DNA of 64,000 nucleotides from Alistipes shahii WAL 8301 (GTDB lineage: Bacteria; Bacteroidota; Bacteroidia; Bacteroidales; Rikenellaceae), in NCBI RefSeq assembly GCF_025145845.1, contig NZ_CP102253.1, positions 3,410,001-3,474,000 on the forward strand, read 5' to 3'. This document shows positions 51,677-60,076 of the stretch, one piece after another; the stretch's first letter is position 1, and every line of letters starts with the position of its first letter. The notes under the pieces are model-generated. The model did no database searches. It was not told the origin of the DNA and was given only the letters and a program-made list of their open reading frames with translations. A program made the translations under genes and the position numbers.

Positions 51677-54166
51677 TCAGAATTTGAGTTGCAGGCTTAA
51701 ATTGACGGCGAAGTTCTGAATCTCCTGTCCGGGTTTGGGACTTCGGTGTGTGAGCCGCCAGATGCAGTCCACGCGGAAGAGCCTGAAGATGTTCTCCACG
51801 CCGAATCCGGCCTCGACATAGGGGTCCGACACCGAGGTCATGCCCGCGGGGAAGAGAAGGTCGGCCTGCGTTCCGGCCGTCGACCCGTTGTTTTCGCGCG
51901 AAAGCGTGCCCCACACGCCCTTGCAGACCAGCACCTCGCGCCATTTCAGCTTTTTGATCAGCGGCAGGCGGCCCAGCAGCACGCCGTTGAAGTGGTGCTC
52001 CCAGAACCACGACACCCATGCGTCGGAGGCGAACTCGTAGAAATTCATGCACGAGAAGGCGTAGGGATCGTAGAAATAGGTGCCGTTGCCCTCGTGGAGT
52101 TTGAGCAGTTGGTAGGGGACCTTGCCGAAGATGCGCCCGCCCTGCACCGTGATGTCCGAATACCCCACGGGCGGCAGTTCCGGACGGTAGCGGATGCCGC
52201 CTTCGAGGCGGTAGTATTCGTAGCTGCCGTGCAGCGCGTCGGGAATCCCCGCCGAGAATCCGAGCGTCAGGATGGGGTAGACCGAACCCATCGACTGCTT
52301 GTCGAAGGGCATGCGGTAGACCGTTTCGTTTTTCGAGAGCCGCAGGCCGACGTGCACCGCGGCGTCGGAAACCGAGTTGACGGGCACACCGTCGGGCCGC
52401 AGCATCGGCACGTAACGGTTGGCGAAGATGCGCTGCATGCGCGCGCCGGCGAAGGTGCTCACGCCGTGACACCACTCGTGTTCGTAGACCGCCTCGCCGC
52501 GGTTGACCATCGAGAGCCGCTGGTCGCCGCGCGAGAGTATCGACGAGAGGATGTTGCTCTCGGTCAGCGCGTTCTGCCCGGCGCCGAGCTGCATCACGTC
52601 GTGCCGTGCCGTGAGGGTCAGTTTGCGCGTGAGGTGGCGGTTGAAGGCCACCTCGACGCTGCCGCCGCCCTTCACGTCCTCGTCGCGCGTGCCGTAGGCC
52701 ACGTAGCCCCCGACGCGCACCGTGCGGCTCACTTCGGTCGTCGTGCGCCCGCCCAGCTGCATGCGGAAGCCTTCCAGCTTGTTGAAGCTGGCCAGTTTGT
52801 AGTAGGGACCGATGCCGATGTATTTTGTATTCCAGTAGCCGACGATCACTGTGTTGATGAGGGTGTAGATGTTGCGGTACAGTGGCACGTGCTGCACCGA
52901 GTCGACCATTGCGTAGATGCCTTTCTCCTTTTCGCTCAAACTGTAAGGGCGCACCTGCTCCCAGAACTCCTCCCGGCGGTGCCCGGGTTCCTCGTCGCGC
53001 ACCACGACGTTGTTGTCCATGCGCAGCACCTCGTCGGGGATCGGCTCGCCGATGCGCACGTCGCTGTAAGCCACCTCGCGCGTGCCGATGAACGAGGTGA
53101 GTTTCGACGAATCGGCCGTCGAGACGGAGAATTCCGCCGACACGCGGTCGCGGACGCGAAACCAGCGGCCCTTGTCCGCCGGACGGTTCTCGTTGTCGAG
53201 CATCAGGTGCCTGATCCAGTTGACGTTCACGCCCTTGGGCATGCGCGCCGAGGCCGACTGGAGGGCGTAGGACGCCGAGTCGATGTTGACCTCTCCGTCG
53301 AGCACCGGGGTGGTGAGGCGCTTGGGATGGAAGCGGATTTTGTAGATCTTGCGCCCCTCGGTCACCATGCTGTCCACCAGGAAATAGTTGTAGAACGCGC
53401 GTCCCCCGTCGGAGAGCGGGCTGGCGAAGCGCACGTTGAAGATGTCGATGAAGTTGTCGTAGAAATTCACGTCGCCGTGCATGCCTCCCGTGAACTGGGC
53501 CGCGGCGAAGTTGTCCTCGACGCCCGAGATGCGGCTGGCGCGGATCACCTCGCGCTTGAATGCCGGACGGCTGCTGCGGTAGAGGTCGGCCGTGGACTCG
53601 GAGATCATCGCCGGGAGATAGGCCTGGCCCGTGAGCGCCGAGGTGTCGACGTAATCGAAGACGAACCCGAAGTTGCGCTGGAGACGGCGGCTCCGGAACT
53701 GCGGCCTAATGTTCGTGAGGTCCAGCTCCATCTTGGTGTAGGTGCGGCAGCTGTACGTGTCGTACCGCTCGGGGTCGTTCAGCGGCTTGTTGCGGATCAC
53801 GCCGTCGAGAATGGGGTAGGCGGGGTTTTCACCGGGGGTGATGACCACCTGCCCGATGCCGAACTCCACGGCTTCGAGGGCGAAATCCACGTGGTTGAAG
53901 GTTCCGGGCGTCAGCGGCAGGGTCCGTGTGGCGTAACCGACCATCGAGGCCTGCACGCGGCTCACGGTGTCGCGGGTTTCGAGGGCGTAGATTCCCTGCT
54001 CGTCGGTGGTGATTCCCGTCGTGGTTCCGGGGAATACGACGCTGACGAATTGCAGGGGCTTTCCGTCCGCGGCGTCGGTCACCTGCCCGCGCACGCGCGT
54101 GGTCTGCGCCGAAGCGCCTGCGGCCCAGAGAAGTCCTGCCAGAAATATGAGTGTCCGTTGCGCCAT
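51677..54166 (-). CDS. DUF5686 outer-membrane protein with carboxypeptidase-like regulatory domain
   Basis: 829 aa from the ATG at 54166 (MAQRTLIFLAGLLWAAGASA, a proper signal peptide); nine upstream codons lie on or before the promoter box and are rejected. Residues about 22-110 form a carboxypeptidase-regulatory-like beta domain (VTDAADGKPLQFVSVVF). The remainder is a DUF5686-type region ending in a beta-barrel-like series with a C-terminal aromatic residue (SLQLKF). Proteins of this kind sit in the outer membrane; their function is not established. No plug domain or TonB box is seen, so it is not a classical TonB receptor. Confidence 0.85.
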   Translation of the reverse strand: MAQRTLIFLAGLLWAAGASAQTTRVRGQVTDAADGKPLQFVSVVFPGTTTGITTDEQGIYALETRDTVSRVQASMVGYATRTLPLTPGTFNHVDFALEAVEFGIGQVVITPGENPAYPILDGVIRNKPLNDPERYDTYSCRTYTKMELDLTNIRPQFRSRRLQRNFGFVFDYVDTSALTGQAYLPAMISESTADLYRSSRPAFKREVIRASRISGVEDNFAAAQFTGGMHGDVNFYDNFIDIFNVRFASPLSDGGRAFYNYFLVDSMVTEGRKIYKIRFHPKRLTTPVLDGEVNIDSASYALQSASARMPKGVNVNWIRHLMLDNENRPADKGRWFRVRDRVSAEFSVSTADSSKLTSFIGTREVAYSDVRIGEPIPDEVLRMDNNVVVRDEEPGHRREEFWEQVRPYSLSEKEKGIYAMVDSVQHVPLYRNIYTLINTVIVGYWNTKYIGIGPYYKLASFNKLEGFRMQLGGRTTTEVSRTVRVGGYVAYGTRDEDVKGGGSVEVAFNRHLTRKLTLTARHDVMQLGAGQNALTESNILSSILSRGDQRLSMVNRGEAVYEHEWCHGVSTFAGARMQRIFANRYVPMLRPDGVPVNSVSDAAVHVGLRLSKNETVYRMPFDKQSMGSVYPILTLGFSAGIPDALHGSYEYYRLEGGIRYRPELPPVGYSDITVQGGRIFGKVPYQLLKLHEGNGTYFYDPYAFSCMNFYEFASDAWVSWFWEHHFNGVLLGRLPLIKKLKWREVLVCKGVWGTLSRENNGSTAGTQADLLFPAGMTSVSDPYVEAGFGVENIFRLFRVDCIWRLTHRSPKPGQEIQNFAVNLSLQLKF

Positions 54167-54173
54167 GATCGGG

Positions 54174-54181
54174 CAAATGTA
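54174..54181 (-). promoter_or_regulatory. -7 box (TACATTTG) of the DUF5686 gene
   Basis: Exact consensus on the minus strand only 7 bases before the ATG at 54166, implying an almost leaderless mRNA and supporting that start. Confidence 0.5.
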
Positions 54182-54212
54182 GCAAAAATGCACACATTCG
54201 GGTAATTTAAAC

Positions 54213-54220
54213 TACCTTTG
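54213..54220 (+). promoter_or_regulatory. -7 box (TACCTTTG) of ybaK
   Basis: Exact consensus 28 bases before the ybaK ATG; divergent from the DUF5686 promoter. Confidence 0.55.
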
Positions 54221-54248
54221 CGGCAGATAAGAAGATAAAGGGAACAAT

Positions 54249-54740
54249 ATGGCACATCCCAAAGTCGAAAAGACGAATGCCGCGCGGCTGCTCGACCGCG
54301 CGAAGATCGCATACGAACTGGTTCCGTACCGGGTGGACGAAGAGCACCTCGCCGCGACGCACGTCGCCGAACAGCTGGGCGAGGATATAGCGACCGTTTT
54401 CAAGACCCTCGTTCTGAAGGGCGACCGTACGGGCTATTTCGTCTGCGTCGTGCCCGGCGACCACGAAGTGGACCTGAAAGCCGCGGCGAAGATCTCCGCC
54501 AACAAGAAGGCCGATCTGATTCCGATGAAGGAGCTGCTGCCCGTGACGGGCTACATCCGCGGGGGCTGTTCGCCGATCGGCATGAAAAAGGCCTTTCCGA
54601 CCTACATCCACGCCACGGCTGCCGGCCTGCCTTTCATCTATGTCAGTGCGGGAGTGCGGGGGCTGCAACTCAAGGTCGCCCCTTCGGACCTGGCGGCCTG
54701 CGTCCGGGCGACGTTCGCCGAGATCAGCCGCAAAGGGTAG
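54249..54740 (+). CDS. ybaK: Cys-tRNA(Pro)/Cys-tRNA(Cys) deacylase (YbaK/EbsC)
   Basis: 163 aa, standard for YbaK. The protein hydrolyses Cys mis-attached to tRNA-Pro in trans. Key features: KTLVLKGDR with the catalytic Lys in the first half, the KAAAKISANKKADLIP segment, the GYIRGGCSPIGMKK loop, and FIYVSAGVRGLQL near the end. Single gene with its own promoter, divergent from the DUF5686 gene. Confidence 0.94.
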   Translation: MAHPKVEKTNAARLLDRAKIAYELVPYRVDEEHLAATHVAEQLGEDIATVFKTLVLKGDRTGYFVCVVPGDHEVDLKAAAKISANKKADLIPMKELLPVTGYIRGGCSPIGMKKAFPTYIHATAAGLPFIYVSAGVRGLQLKVAPSDLAACVRATFAEISRKG

Positions 54741-55031
54741 GTTTGATAAATACGGAGTTTTTCGTGGTTTTTTCTGAACGGAGTTATCGCATCTGCTTCC
54801 CGCCGCCACAAGCGGAGACTGATCCCGACTCGATGCCGCAGCCGTGAAACGCAGGGCGGCCTAAAAGCGCGAGCGGAGGGGGCGGTTTGTTTACAAACCC
54901 GCGAATAGTCGCCCGGAGCCAGCGTTAGGCCGCCCAAAGTAGGCGAAGGCATCTGTCGGAGAGTTTTTGGTACTTTTTGCGATCAAAAAGTACATAAGCA
55001 CCGGATCGTGAAACGATCCGAAAATATGCGT
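54741..55031. other. Intergenic region with two palindromic hairpins
   Basis: No gene is supported in these 291 bases. GTACTTTTTG pairs with CAAAAAGTAC (54970-54979 with 54984-54993). CGGATCGT pairs with ACGATCCG (55002-55009 with 55013-55020). On the minus strand the second hairpin, then the T-rich first one, follow the rmlB stop and probably terminate the rml operon. The GC-rich part 54800-54960 shows nothing I recognise. Confidence 0.55.
54970..55020 (-). terminator. Terminator region of the rml operon
   Basis: Two perfect inverted repeats, 8 bp (55002-55020, 3-base loop) and 10 bp (54970-54993, 4-base loop). The T-run within the second gives the needed U-tract on the minus strand. Confidence 0.6.
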
Positions 55032-56090
55032 CTACCGCCCGGTATACATTTCCTGATAGTACCGCTCGTATTCCCCCGAGGTGATGTCGTCCATCCACTC
55101 CTGGTTGGCGAGGTACCACCGCACGGTCTTCTCGATGCCCTCCTCGAATTGCAGCGAAGGTTCCCAGCCCAGCTCCTCCTTGAGTTTGCGCGAGTCGATG
55201 GCGTAGCGCAGGTCGTGCCCGGCCCGGTCGGTGACGTAGGTGATCAGCTTCTCCGAAGCCCCTTCGGGCCGTCCCAGCAGGCGGTCCACCGTCCGGATGA
55301 TCACCCGGATCAGGTCGATGTTCCGCCACTCGTTGAAACCGCCGATGTTGTACGTCTCGCCGTCGCGTCCCCGGTGGAATATCGTGTCGATGGCCCGGGC
55401 GTGGTCCTCGACGTAGAGCCAGTCGCGGATGTTTTCGCCCCGGCCGTAGACCGGAAGCGGCTTTTCGTGGCGGATGTTGTTGATGAACAGCGGTATGAGC
55501 TTCTCGGGAAACTGATAAGGCCCGTAGTTGTTCGAACAGTTCGTCACCACGGCCGGGAATCCGTACGTGTCGTGGAACGCCCGTACGAAATGGTCCGACG
55601 AGGCTTTCGACGCCGAGTAGGGCGAGTGGGGGTCGTAGCGGGTCTGCTCGGTGAAGAGCGTCCCGTCGAACGGCAGCGCCCCGTAGACCTCGTCGGTCGA
55701 GATGTGGTGGAAGCGTCTGCCTTCCCATGTGCCGTTCCAATGCTCCCGTGCGGCCTGCAACAGCGTCAGCGTCCCCATCACGTTGGTCCACGCGAAAGTG
55801 AACGGATCGCGGATCGAGCGGTCGACGTGGCTTTCGGCCGCGAGATGGATCACCCCGTCTATGTCGTACTCCGCGAAGAGGCTGCGCATGGCGTCGTAGT
55901 CGCAGATGTCGCCTTTGACGAACGTGTAGTTCGGACGGTTCTCGACGTCCCGCAGGTTCGCGAGGTTGCCGGCGTAGGTCAGGCGGTCGAGGTTTACGAT
56001 CCGACAGTCGGGGTATTTCCCGACGAACAGCCGCACGACGTGCGAGCCGATGAATCCGGCGCCGCCGGTGATCAGGATATTGCGTTTCAT
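55032..56090 (-). CDS. rmlB: dTDP-glucose 4,6-dehydratase
   Basis: 352 aa from the ATG at 56090, which overlaps the rmlD stop by ATGA. Extended SDR with the NAD-binding GGAGFIG (residues 9-15), the HLAAESHVDRSI segment, catalytic STDEVYG, YSASKASSDH (Tyr-x-x-x-Lys) and the RGENIRDWLYVEDH motif of RmlB. It converts dTDP-glucose to dTDP-4-keto-6-deoxyglucose, step two of dTDP-L-rhamnose synthesis. It is last in the rmlACDB operon. Confidence 0.97.
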   Translation of the reverse strand: MKRNILITGGAGFIGSHVVRLFVGKYPDCRIVNLDRLTYAGNLANLRDVENRPNYTFVKGDICDYDAMRSLFAEYDIDGVIHLAAESHVDRSIRDPFTFAWTNVMGTLTLLQAAREHWNGTWEGRRFHHISTDEVYGALPFDGTLFTEQTRYDPHSPYSASKASSDHFVRAFHDTYGFPAVVTNCSNNYGPYQFPEKLIPLFINNIRHEKPLPVYGRGENIRDWLYVEDHARAIDTIFHRGRDGETYNIGGFNEWRNIDLIRVIIRTVDRLLGRPEGASEKLITYVTDRAGHDLRYAIDSRKLKEELGWEPSLQFEEGIEKTVRWYLANQEWMDDITSGEYERYYQEMYTGR

Positions 56091-56947
56091 CGCAGCATGT
56101 TTTTCAGACAGTAGAGCATCGACTCCCGCCAGTGGGGGATTTCCAGCCCGAACGTCTCTTTGATTTTGCTTTTGTCCAGCACCGAGTAGGCCGGGCGGGC
56201 GGCCTTGGTCGGGAATTCCGCCGTGCGGCAGGGGCGGATGCGGCATTTGTCGTGCCCGGCGGCGGCGGCGATCTCCGCGGCGAAGTCGTACCACGACGCC
56301 ACGCCCTCGTTCGAGAAGTGGTAGAGGCCCTCGTTTCCGGCGAAATAGCCGCCTTCGACGATCGAGAAGATCGTCATGGCCAGGTCCCCGGCGTAGGTCG
56401 GGGTCCCCGCCTGATCGAAGACCACGTTCAGACGCTCCTTTTCGGCCGTCAGCCGGAGCATCGTTTTCAGGAAGTTGTTCCCGTATTCGGAATAGAGCCA
56501 CGCTGTGCGGAAGGTCAGGTATTTGCACCCCGACTCCGCGACGGCCCGCTCCCCGGCGAGTTTCGTGCGTCCGTAGACGCCCAGCGGTGCGGTCGGGGCG
56601 TCTTCCGTGTAGGGCAGGTGTGCCGTGCCGTCGAAGACGTAGTCCGTCGAGACGTGGATCAGCGTCGCGCCGTTCGCCTCCGCGGCCCGGGCGAGGTTCT
56701 CCGCCGCCCCGCGGTTCAGCCGGTCGGCCGCCTCCTCGTCCTCCTCGGCGCGCTCCACGTTGGTGTAGGCCGCGCAGTTTACGATCACTTCGGCGCGGGT
56801 CTGCGCCACGGCCTGCCGGACGGCCCCGGCGTCGGTGACGTCGAGTTCCGCCACGTCGGTAAAGGTGTAGTTGTTGGGCGATACGGCGCTCAGCCGCTGC
56901 ATTTCACGGCCCAGCTGGCCGTTGGCGCCCGTTACGAGTATGTTCAT
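56087..56947 (-). CDS. rmlD: dTDP-4-dehydrorhamnose reductase
   Basis: 286 aa from the ATG at 56947, which overlaps the rmlC stop by ATGA; the frame upstream is antisense noise within rmlC. NAD(P)-binding GANGQLG (about 7-13), NCAAYTNVE, STDYVFDG and the YGRTKLAGE motif are as in RmlD. It performs the last reduction to dTDP-L-rhamnose. Its stop is shared with the rmlB start. Confidence 0.96.
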   Translation of the reverse strand: MNILVTGANGQLGREMQRLSAVSPNNYTFTDVAELDVTDAGAVRQAVAQTRAEVIVNCAAYTNVERAEEDEEAADRLNRGAAENLARAAEANGATLIHVSTDYVFDGTAHLPYTEDAPTAPLGVYGRTKLAGERAVAESGCKYLTFRTAWLYSEYGNNFLKTMLRLTAEKERLNVVFDQAGTPTYAGDLAMTIFSIVEGGYFAGNEGLYHFSNEGVASWYDFAAEIAAAAGHDKCRIRPCRTAEFPTKAARPAYSVLDKSKIKETFGLEIPHWRESMLYCLKNMLR

Positions 56948-57507
56948 GGTCTGTCGTATTCGAAAAGTTCCGGTGCGTCGGCCAGCTTCGGGTGCCGGCG
57001 GTCTTTCTCCGAGAGGAGTATTTCGCCGGCCGGAAGCCGCCAGTCGATCGCGAGCGCGGGGTCGTCCCACGCGATGCCGCCCTCGCTGCCGGGGGCGTAG
57101 TAGTTGTCGCATTTGTATTGGAAGACGGCCTCGTCGCTCAACACGGCGAATCCGTGGGCGAATCCGCGGGGGATGAACAACTGCCGCTTGTTCTCTCCGT
57201 CGAGCAGCGCGGCGACGTGCCGTCCGAAGGTCGGCGATCCGCGGCGGATGTCCACCGCCACGTCGAGCACGCGGCCCCTGACCACGCTCACCAGCTTCGC
57301 CTGGGCGTATTCCCCCTTCTGGAAATGCAGGCCCCGGACCACTCCGTAGCGCGATTTCGACTCGTTGTCCTGCACGAACCGCACCGGCCCGACCAGTTCG
57401 TCGAACCGCCGCTGCGAGAAACGCTCCATAAAATAACCCCTTGCGTCCCCGAACACCTCCGGTTCGAGAAGCACCACGCCGGGGATCTCCGTTTTTATCG
57501 CTTTCAT
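56944..57507 (-). CDS. rmlC: dTDP-4-dehydrorhamnose 3,5-epimerase
   Basis: 187 aa cupin-type epimerase. FMERFSQRRF, the catalytic-His segment VRGLHFQ, VVRGRVLDVAVDIRRGSPTFG, IPRGFAHGF and the KCDNYYAPGSEGGIAWDDP motif are all as expected. It epimerises C3 and C5 of the keto-deoxy sugar. Both ends overlap neighbours by ATGA (rmlA upstream, rmlD downstream). Confidence 0.97.
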   Translation of the reverse strand: MKAIKTEIPGVVLLEPEVFGDARGYFMERFSQRRFDELVGPVRFVQDNESKSRYGVVRGLHFQKGEYAQAKLVSVVRGRVLDVAVDIRRGSPTFGRHVAALLDGENKRQLFIPRGFAHGFAVLSDEAVFQYKCDNYYAPGSEGGIAWDDPALAIDWRLPAGEILLSEKDRRHPKLADAPELFEYDRP

Positions 57508-58388
57508 CGTTTCGATTCTTCGATTACCTTCAACAGATACCGTCCGTACTGGTTCTTGAGCATCTGCCCGGCCAGTGCGCGCATCTTCTCCTCCGTGATC
57601 CAGCCGTTGCGGTAGGCGATGCCTTCAAGGCAGGCGATTTTCAGTCCCTGCCGCTTCTCGATCACCTCCACGAAGATCGAGGCTTCGGCCAGCGAGTCGT
57701 GCGTGCCCGTGTCGAGCCATGCGAATCCCCGCTGGAGGGTCTGCACTTTCAACGCTCCGCCGGCGAGAAACGCCTGGTTCACCGAGGTGATCTCCAGTTC
57801 GCCGCGCGCCGAGGGACGGATGGATTTGGCCACCTCCACGACCTTGTTGGGGTAGAAGTACAGCCCCACCACGGCGTAGTTCGACTTCGGATGCGCAGGC
57901 TTCTCCTCGATCGAGAGGCAGTTGCCCGCGGCGTCGAACTCCGCGACGCCGTACCGCTCGGGGTCCTCGACCCGGTAGCCGAAGATCGTCGCCTTGCCCG
58001 CTTCCTCCGCGCTGCGCACGGCCTCCCGGAGCATGCCCGTGAAGCCCGCTCCGTGGAAGATATTGTCGCCCAGCACCAGACAGACCGAATCGCCGCCGAT
58101 GAACTCCTCGCCGATCAGAAACGCCTGCGCCAGCCCGTCGGGCGAGGGCTGTTCGGCGTACTCGATGCTTACGCCGTAGTCCGAGCCGTCGCCCAGCAGC
58201 CGCCGGAATCCCGGGAGGTCGGCCGGCGTCGAGATCACGAGTATCTCGCGGATGCCGGCCAGCATCAACGCCGAAATCGGATAATAAATCATGGGCTTGT
58301 CATAAATGGGCAGCAGTTGCTTGCTCACACCTTTCGTGATGGGATACAGGCGCGTGCCCGAGCCTCCGGCTAATACGATACCTTTCAT
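57504..58388 (-). CDS. rmlA: Glucose-1-phosphate thymidylyltransferase
   Basis: 294 aa from the ATG at 58388 (MKGIVLAGGSGTRLYP); the open frame continues upstream but begins in non-conserved sequence. The nucleotide-binding signature GGSGTRLYP, KQLLPIYDKPMIYYP, and LVLGDNIF with the metal-binding Asp are present. It makes dTDP-glucose from dTTP and glucose-1-phosphate, the first step of the pathway, and is normally inhibited by dTDP-rhamnose. First gene of rmlACDB; a TACCTTCG box lies at 58453-58460. Confidence 0.97.
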   Translation of the reverse strand: MKGIVLAGGSGTRLYPITKGVSKQLLPIYDKPMIYYPISALMLAGIREILVISTPADLPGFRRLLGDGSDYGVSIEYAEQPSPDGLAQAFLIGEEFIGGDSVCLVLGDNIFHGAGFTGMLREAVRSAEEAGKATIFGYRVEDPERYGVAEFDAAGNCLSIEEKPAHPKSNYAVVGLYFYPNKVVEVAKSIRPSARGELEITSVNQAFLAGGALKVQTLQRGFAWLDTGTHDSLAEASIFVEVIEKRQGLKIACLEGIAYRNGWITEEKMRALAGQMLKNQYGRYLLKVIEESKR

Positions 58389-58548
58389 TTTCTTGCGTCG
58401 TTGACGTCGCCCGCGGGCCTTTTCTCCGGGTCTTCGGGCGGATAATTTCGATCGAAGGTACGGTTTTTTTGCGAAAATCCGATCTCCGTGCCTGTTTTTT
58501 TGCAAAGTATCGCTATCTTTACCGGGACTAATTCAAACCATAGACAGT

Positions 58549-58941
58549 ATGATTCTCGACGATAAACTTCTGGACGAAGTGACCGCCCGGGCGAAGACGA
58601 GCGAACGCCTGCGGATGAATTTCAACCTTCACGACTCGCTCGACGCCAAGGCCCAGCGTCTGCTCAACGCCCTGGAGCCGGGCACGGTGCTGCCCGTGCA
58701 CCGCCATCCCCACACGGATGAAACCTATGTCATCCTGCGCGGCCGCTTCGACGTGATTTTCTGCGACGAGCACGGCCGCCAGACGCAGCGTTTCGCGCTC
58801 GACCCGCTGAAAGGCGTCTACGGCATCCACGTCCCCAAAGGGCAGTGGCACACGCTGGAGGTTCTCGAAAGCGGCACGGTGCTGTTCGAGGTCAAGGACG
58901 GTCCCTATGCGCCGTTGGCGCCGGAGGACATGGTGCGATGA
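58549..58941 (+). CDS. wbuC: WbuC-type cupin metalloprotein
   Basis: 130 aa. The WbuC N-terminal segment (RLRMNFNLHDSLDAKAQRLLNALEPGT) precedes a cupin with likely metal ligands His51, His53, Glu58 and His101 (HRHPHTDETY, QWHTLE). WbuC genes are usually found at O-antigen clusters; no reaction is known. It is divergent from rmlA, consistent with a surface-polysaccharide role, and shares an ATGA overlap with the next gene. Confidence 0.88.
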   Translation: MILDDKLLDEVTARAKTSERLRMNFNLHDSLDAKAQRLLNALEPGTVLPVHRHPHTDETYVILRGRFDVIFCDEHGRQTQRFALDPLKGVYGIHVPKGQWHTLEVLESGTVLFEVKDGPYAPLAPEDMVR

Positions 58942-60026
58942 CGCGGGCTGCCGAACGACTGTTCGCCCTCGTGCGGGCGACGCTGCGCAACCGTATGGAC
59001 GACGCATCGCTGTTCGAGGGGACCGACGCGGCGCAGTGGCGTGAAATCTACGACCTCTCCTCGGTGCAGGGCGTGCTGGCCCAGGCGTGGGACGGGATGC
59101 AGCTCCTGCCCGAAGCGATGCGGCCGCCCAGGGCGCTGCGCCTGCAATGGGCCGTCAACGTCGAACGGATCGAAAAGGTCTACCGCCGGCAGGAGCGGGC
59201 CATCGCCCGCCTCGCGGCGTTCTACCGCGAGCATGCGATCCCGATGATGCTGCTCAAGGGCTACGGCTTGAGCCTTTTCTATCCCGTTCCGGAACACCGT
59301 CCCTGCGGGGACATCGACATCTGGCTTTTCGGGCGTCAGCCCGAGGCCGACAAGCTGGTCGCCCGGGAGTGGGGCGTTCCGGTCGACGTGCACAAGGAGC
59401 ACCACACGACGTTCGACGTCGACGGCATCATGGTCGAGAACCATTACGACTTTGTCAATAAGGAGACGCACGCCTCCAACGCGCGTCTCGAACGGCTGTT
59501 CAAGCAGTATGCCGCGCAGCCCGGCGAGTCGGTCGCCGTTGCGGGCGTAGCCGTCTACCTGCCTTCGGAGCAGCTCAACGCCCTGTTCCTGCTGCGCCAT
59601 GCCGCCGTGCATTTCGCGGCGATCAACATCGGCCTGCGGCATGTTCTGGACTGGTGCGTCTTCGTCGCGCACTGCCACGACCGGATCGACTGGCCGGCTC
59701 TGTACGCCGTGGCCCGGGAGACCCGGATGGTCGGGTTTCTGAACTGCCTCAACGCCCTCTGCGTCGACTGCCTGGGGCTGGAGGCCCCGTCGCTCCCGGA
59801 TTTCGAACGCGACGCCGAACTCGAAAAGCGGGTGCTGGACGAAATCCTCTCCCCGGCGTTCTCCGGCGAGCAGCCCGAAGGGTTGCTGCGCGTGGTCCGG
59901 TTCAAGACCCGCCGCTGGTGGGCGAACCGCTGGAAACACCGGCTGGTCTTCGACGAGGGTCTTGCCGGCGCCTTCGTGCATTCGGCCTGGGCGCACCTGA
60001 AACGTCCCCGATCCATCGCACACTGA
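58938..60026 (+). CDS. Putative nucleotidyltransferase (NTP_transf_5 family)
   Basis: 362 aa from the ATG at 58938, overlapping the wbuC stop by 4 bases; the 31 codons before it are out-of-frame wbuC sequence. The core motif PMMLLKGYGLSLFYP followed by RPCGDIDIW gives the G(S)-x-D-x-D pattern of the polymerase-beta nucleotidyltransferase superfamily. The family is common in capsule and O-antigen loci but its reaction is unknown. Coupled translation with wbuC and closeness to rml suggest a role in surface glycan formation. Confidence 0.8.
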   Translation: MTRAAERLFALVRATLRNRMDDASLFEGTDAAQWREIYDLSSVQGVLAQAWDGMQLLPEAMRPPRALRLQWAVNVERIEKVYRRQERAIARLAAFYREHAIPMMLLKGYGLSLFYPVPEHRPCGDIDIWLFGRQPEADKLVAREWGVPVDVHKEHHTTFDVDGIMVENHYDFVNKETHASNARLERLFKQYAAQPGESVAVAGVAVYLPSEQLNALFLLRHAAVHFAAINIGLRHVLDWCVFVAHCHDRIDWPALYAVARETRMVGFLNCLNALCVDCLGLEAPSLPDFERDAELEKRVLDEILSPAFSGEQPEGLLRVVRFKTRRWWANRWKHRLVFDEGLAGAFVHSAWAHLKRPRSIAH

Positions 60027-60029
60027 CGG

Positions 60030-60056
60030 GAGCCGGCTTATGCCGGCTCTTCCGTT
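60030..60056 (+). terminator. Terminator after the wbuC operon
   Basis: 8-bp stem (60030-60037 with 60042-60049), 4-base loop, followed by TTCCGTTTT. It ends 20 bases before the next ATG, which argues that the zinc-ribbon gene is transcribed separately. Confidence 0.65.
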
Positions 60057-60076
60057 TTACCGCATAACCCGATCGC

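Noticed and set aside
50202..52475. Minus-strand open frame of 757 codons spanning the SDR, HAD and DUF5686 genes
   Set aside because: It crosses three well-supported genes in other frames and has low-complexity basic composition.
54970..54993. Palindrome as a possible insertion-sequence end
   Set aside because: No transposase, no matching second end and no target duplication; position after rmlB fits a terminator.
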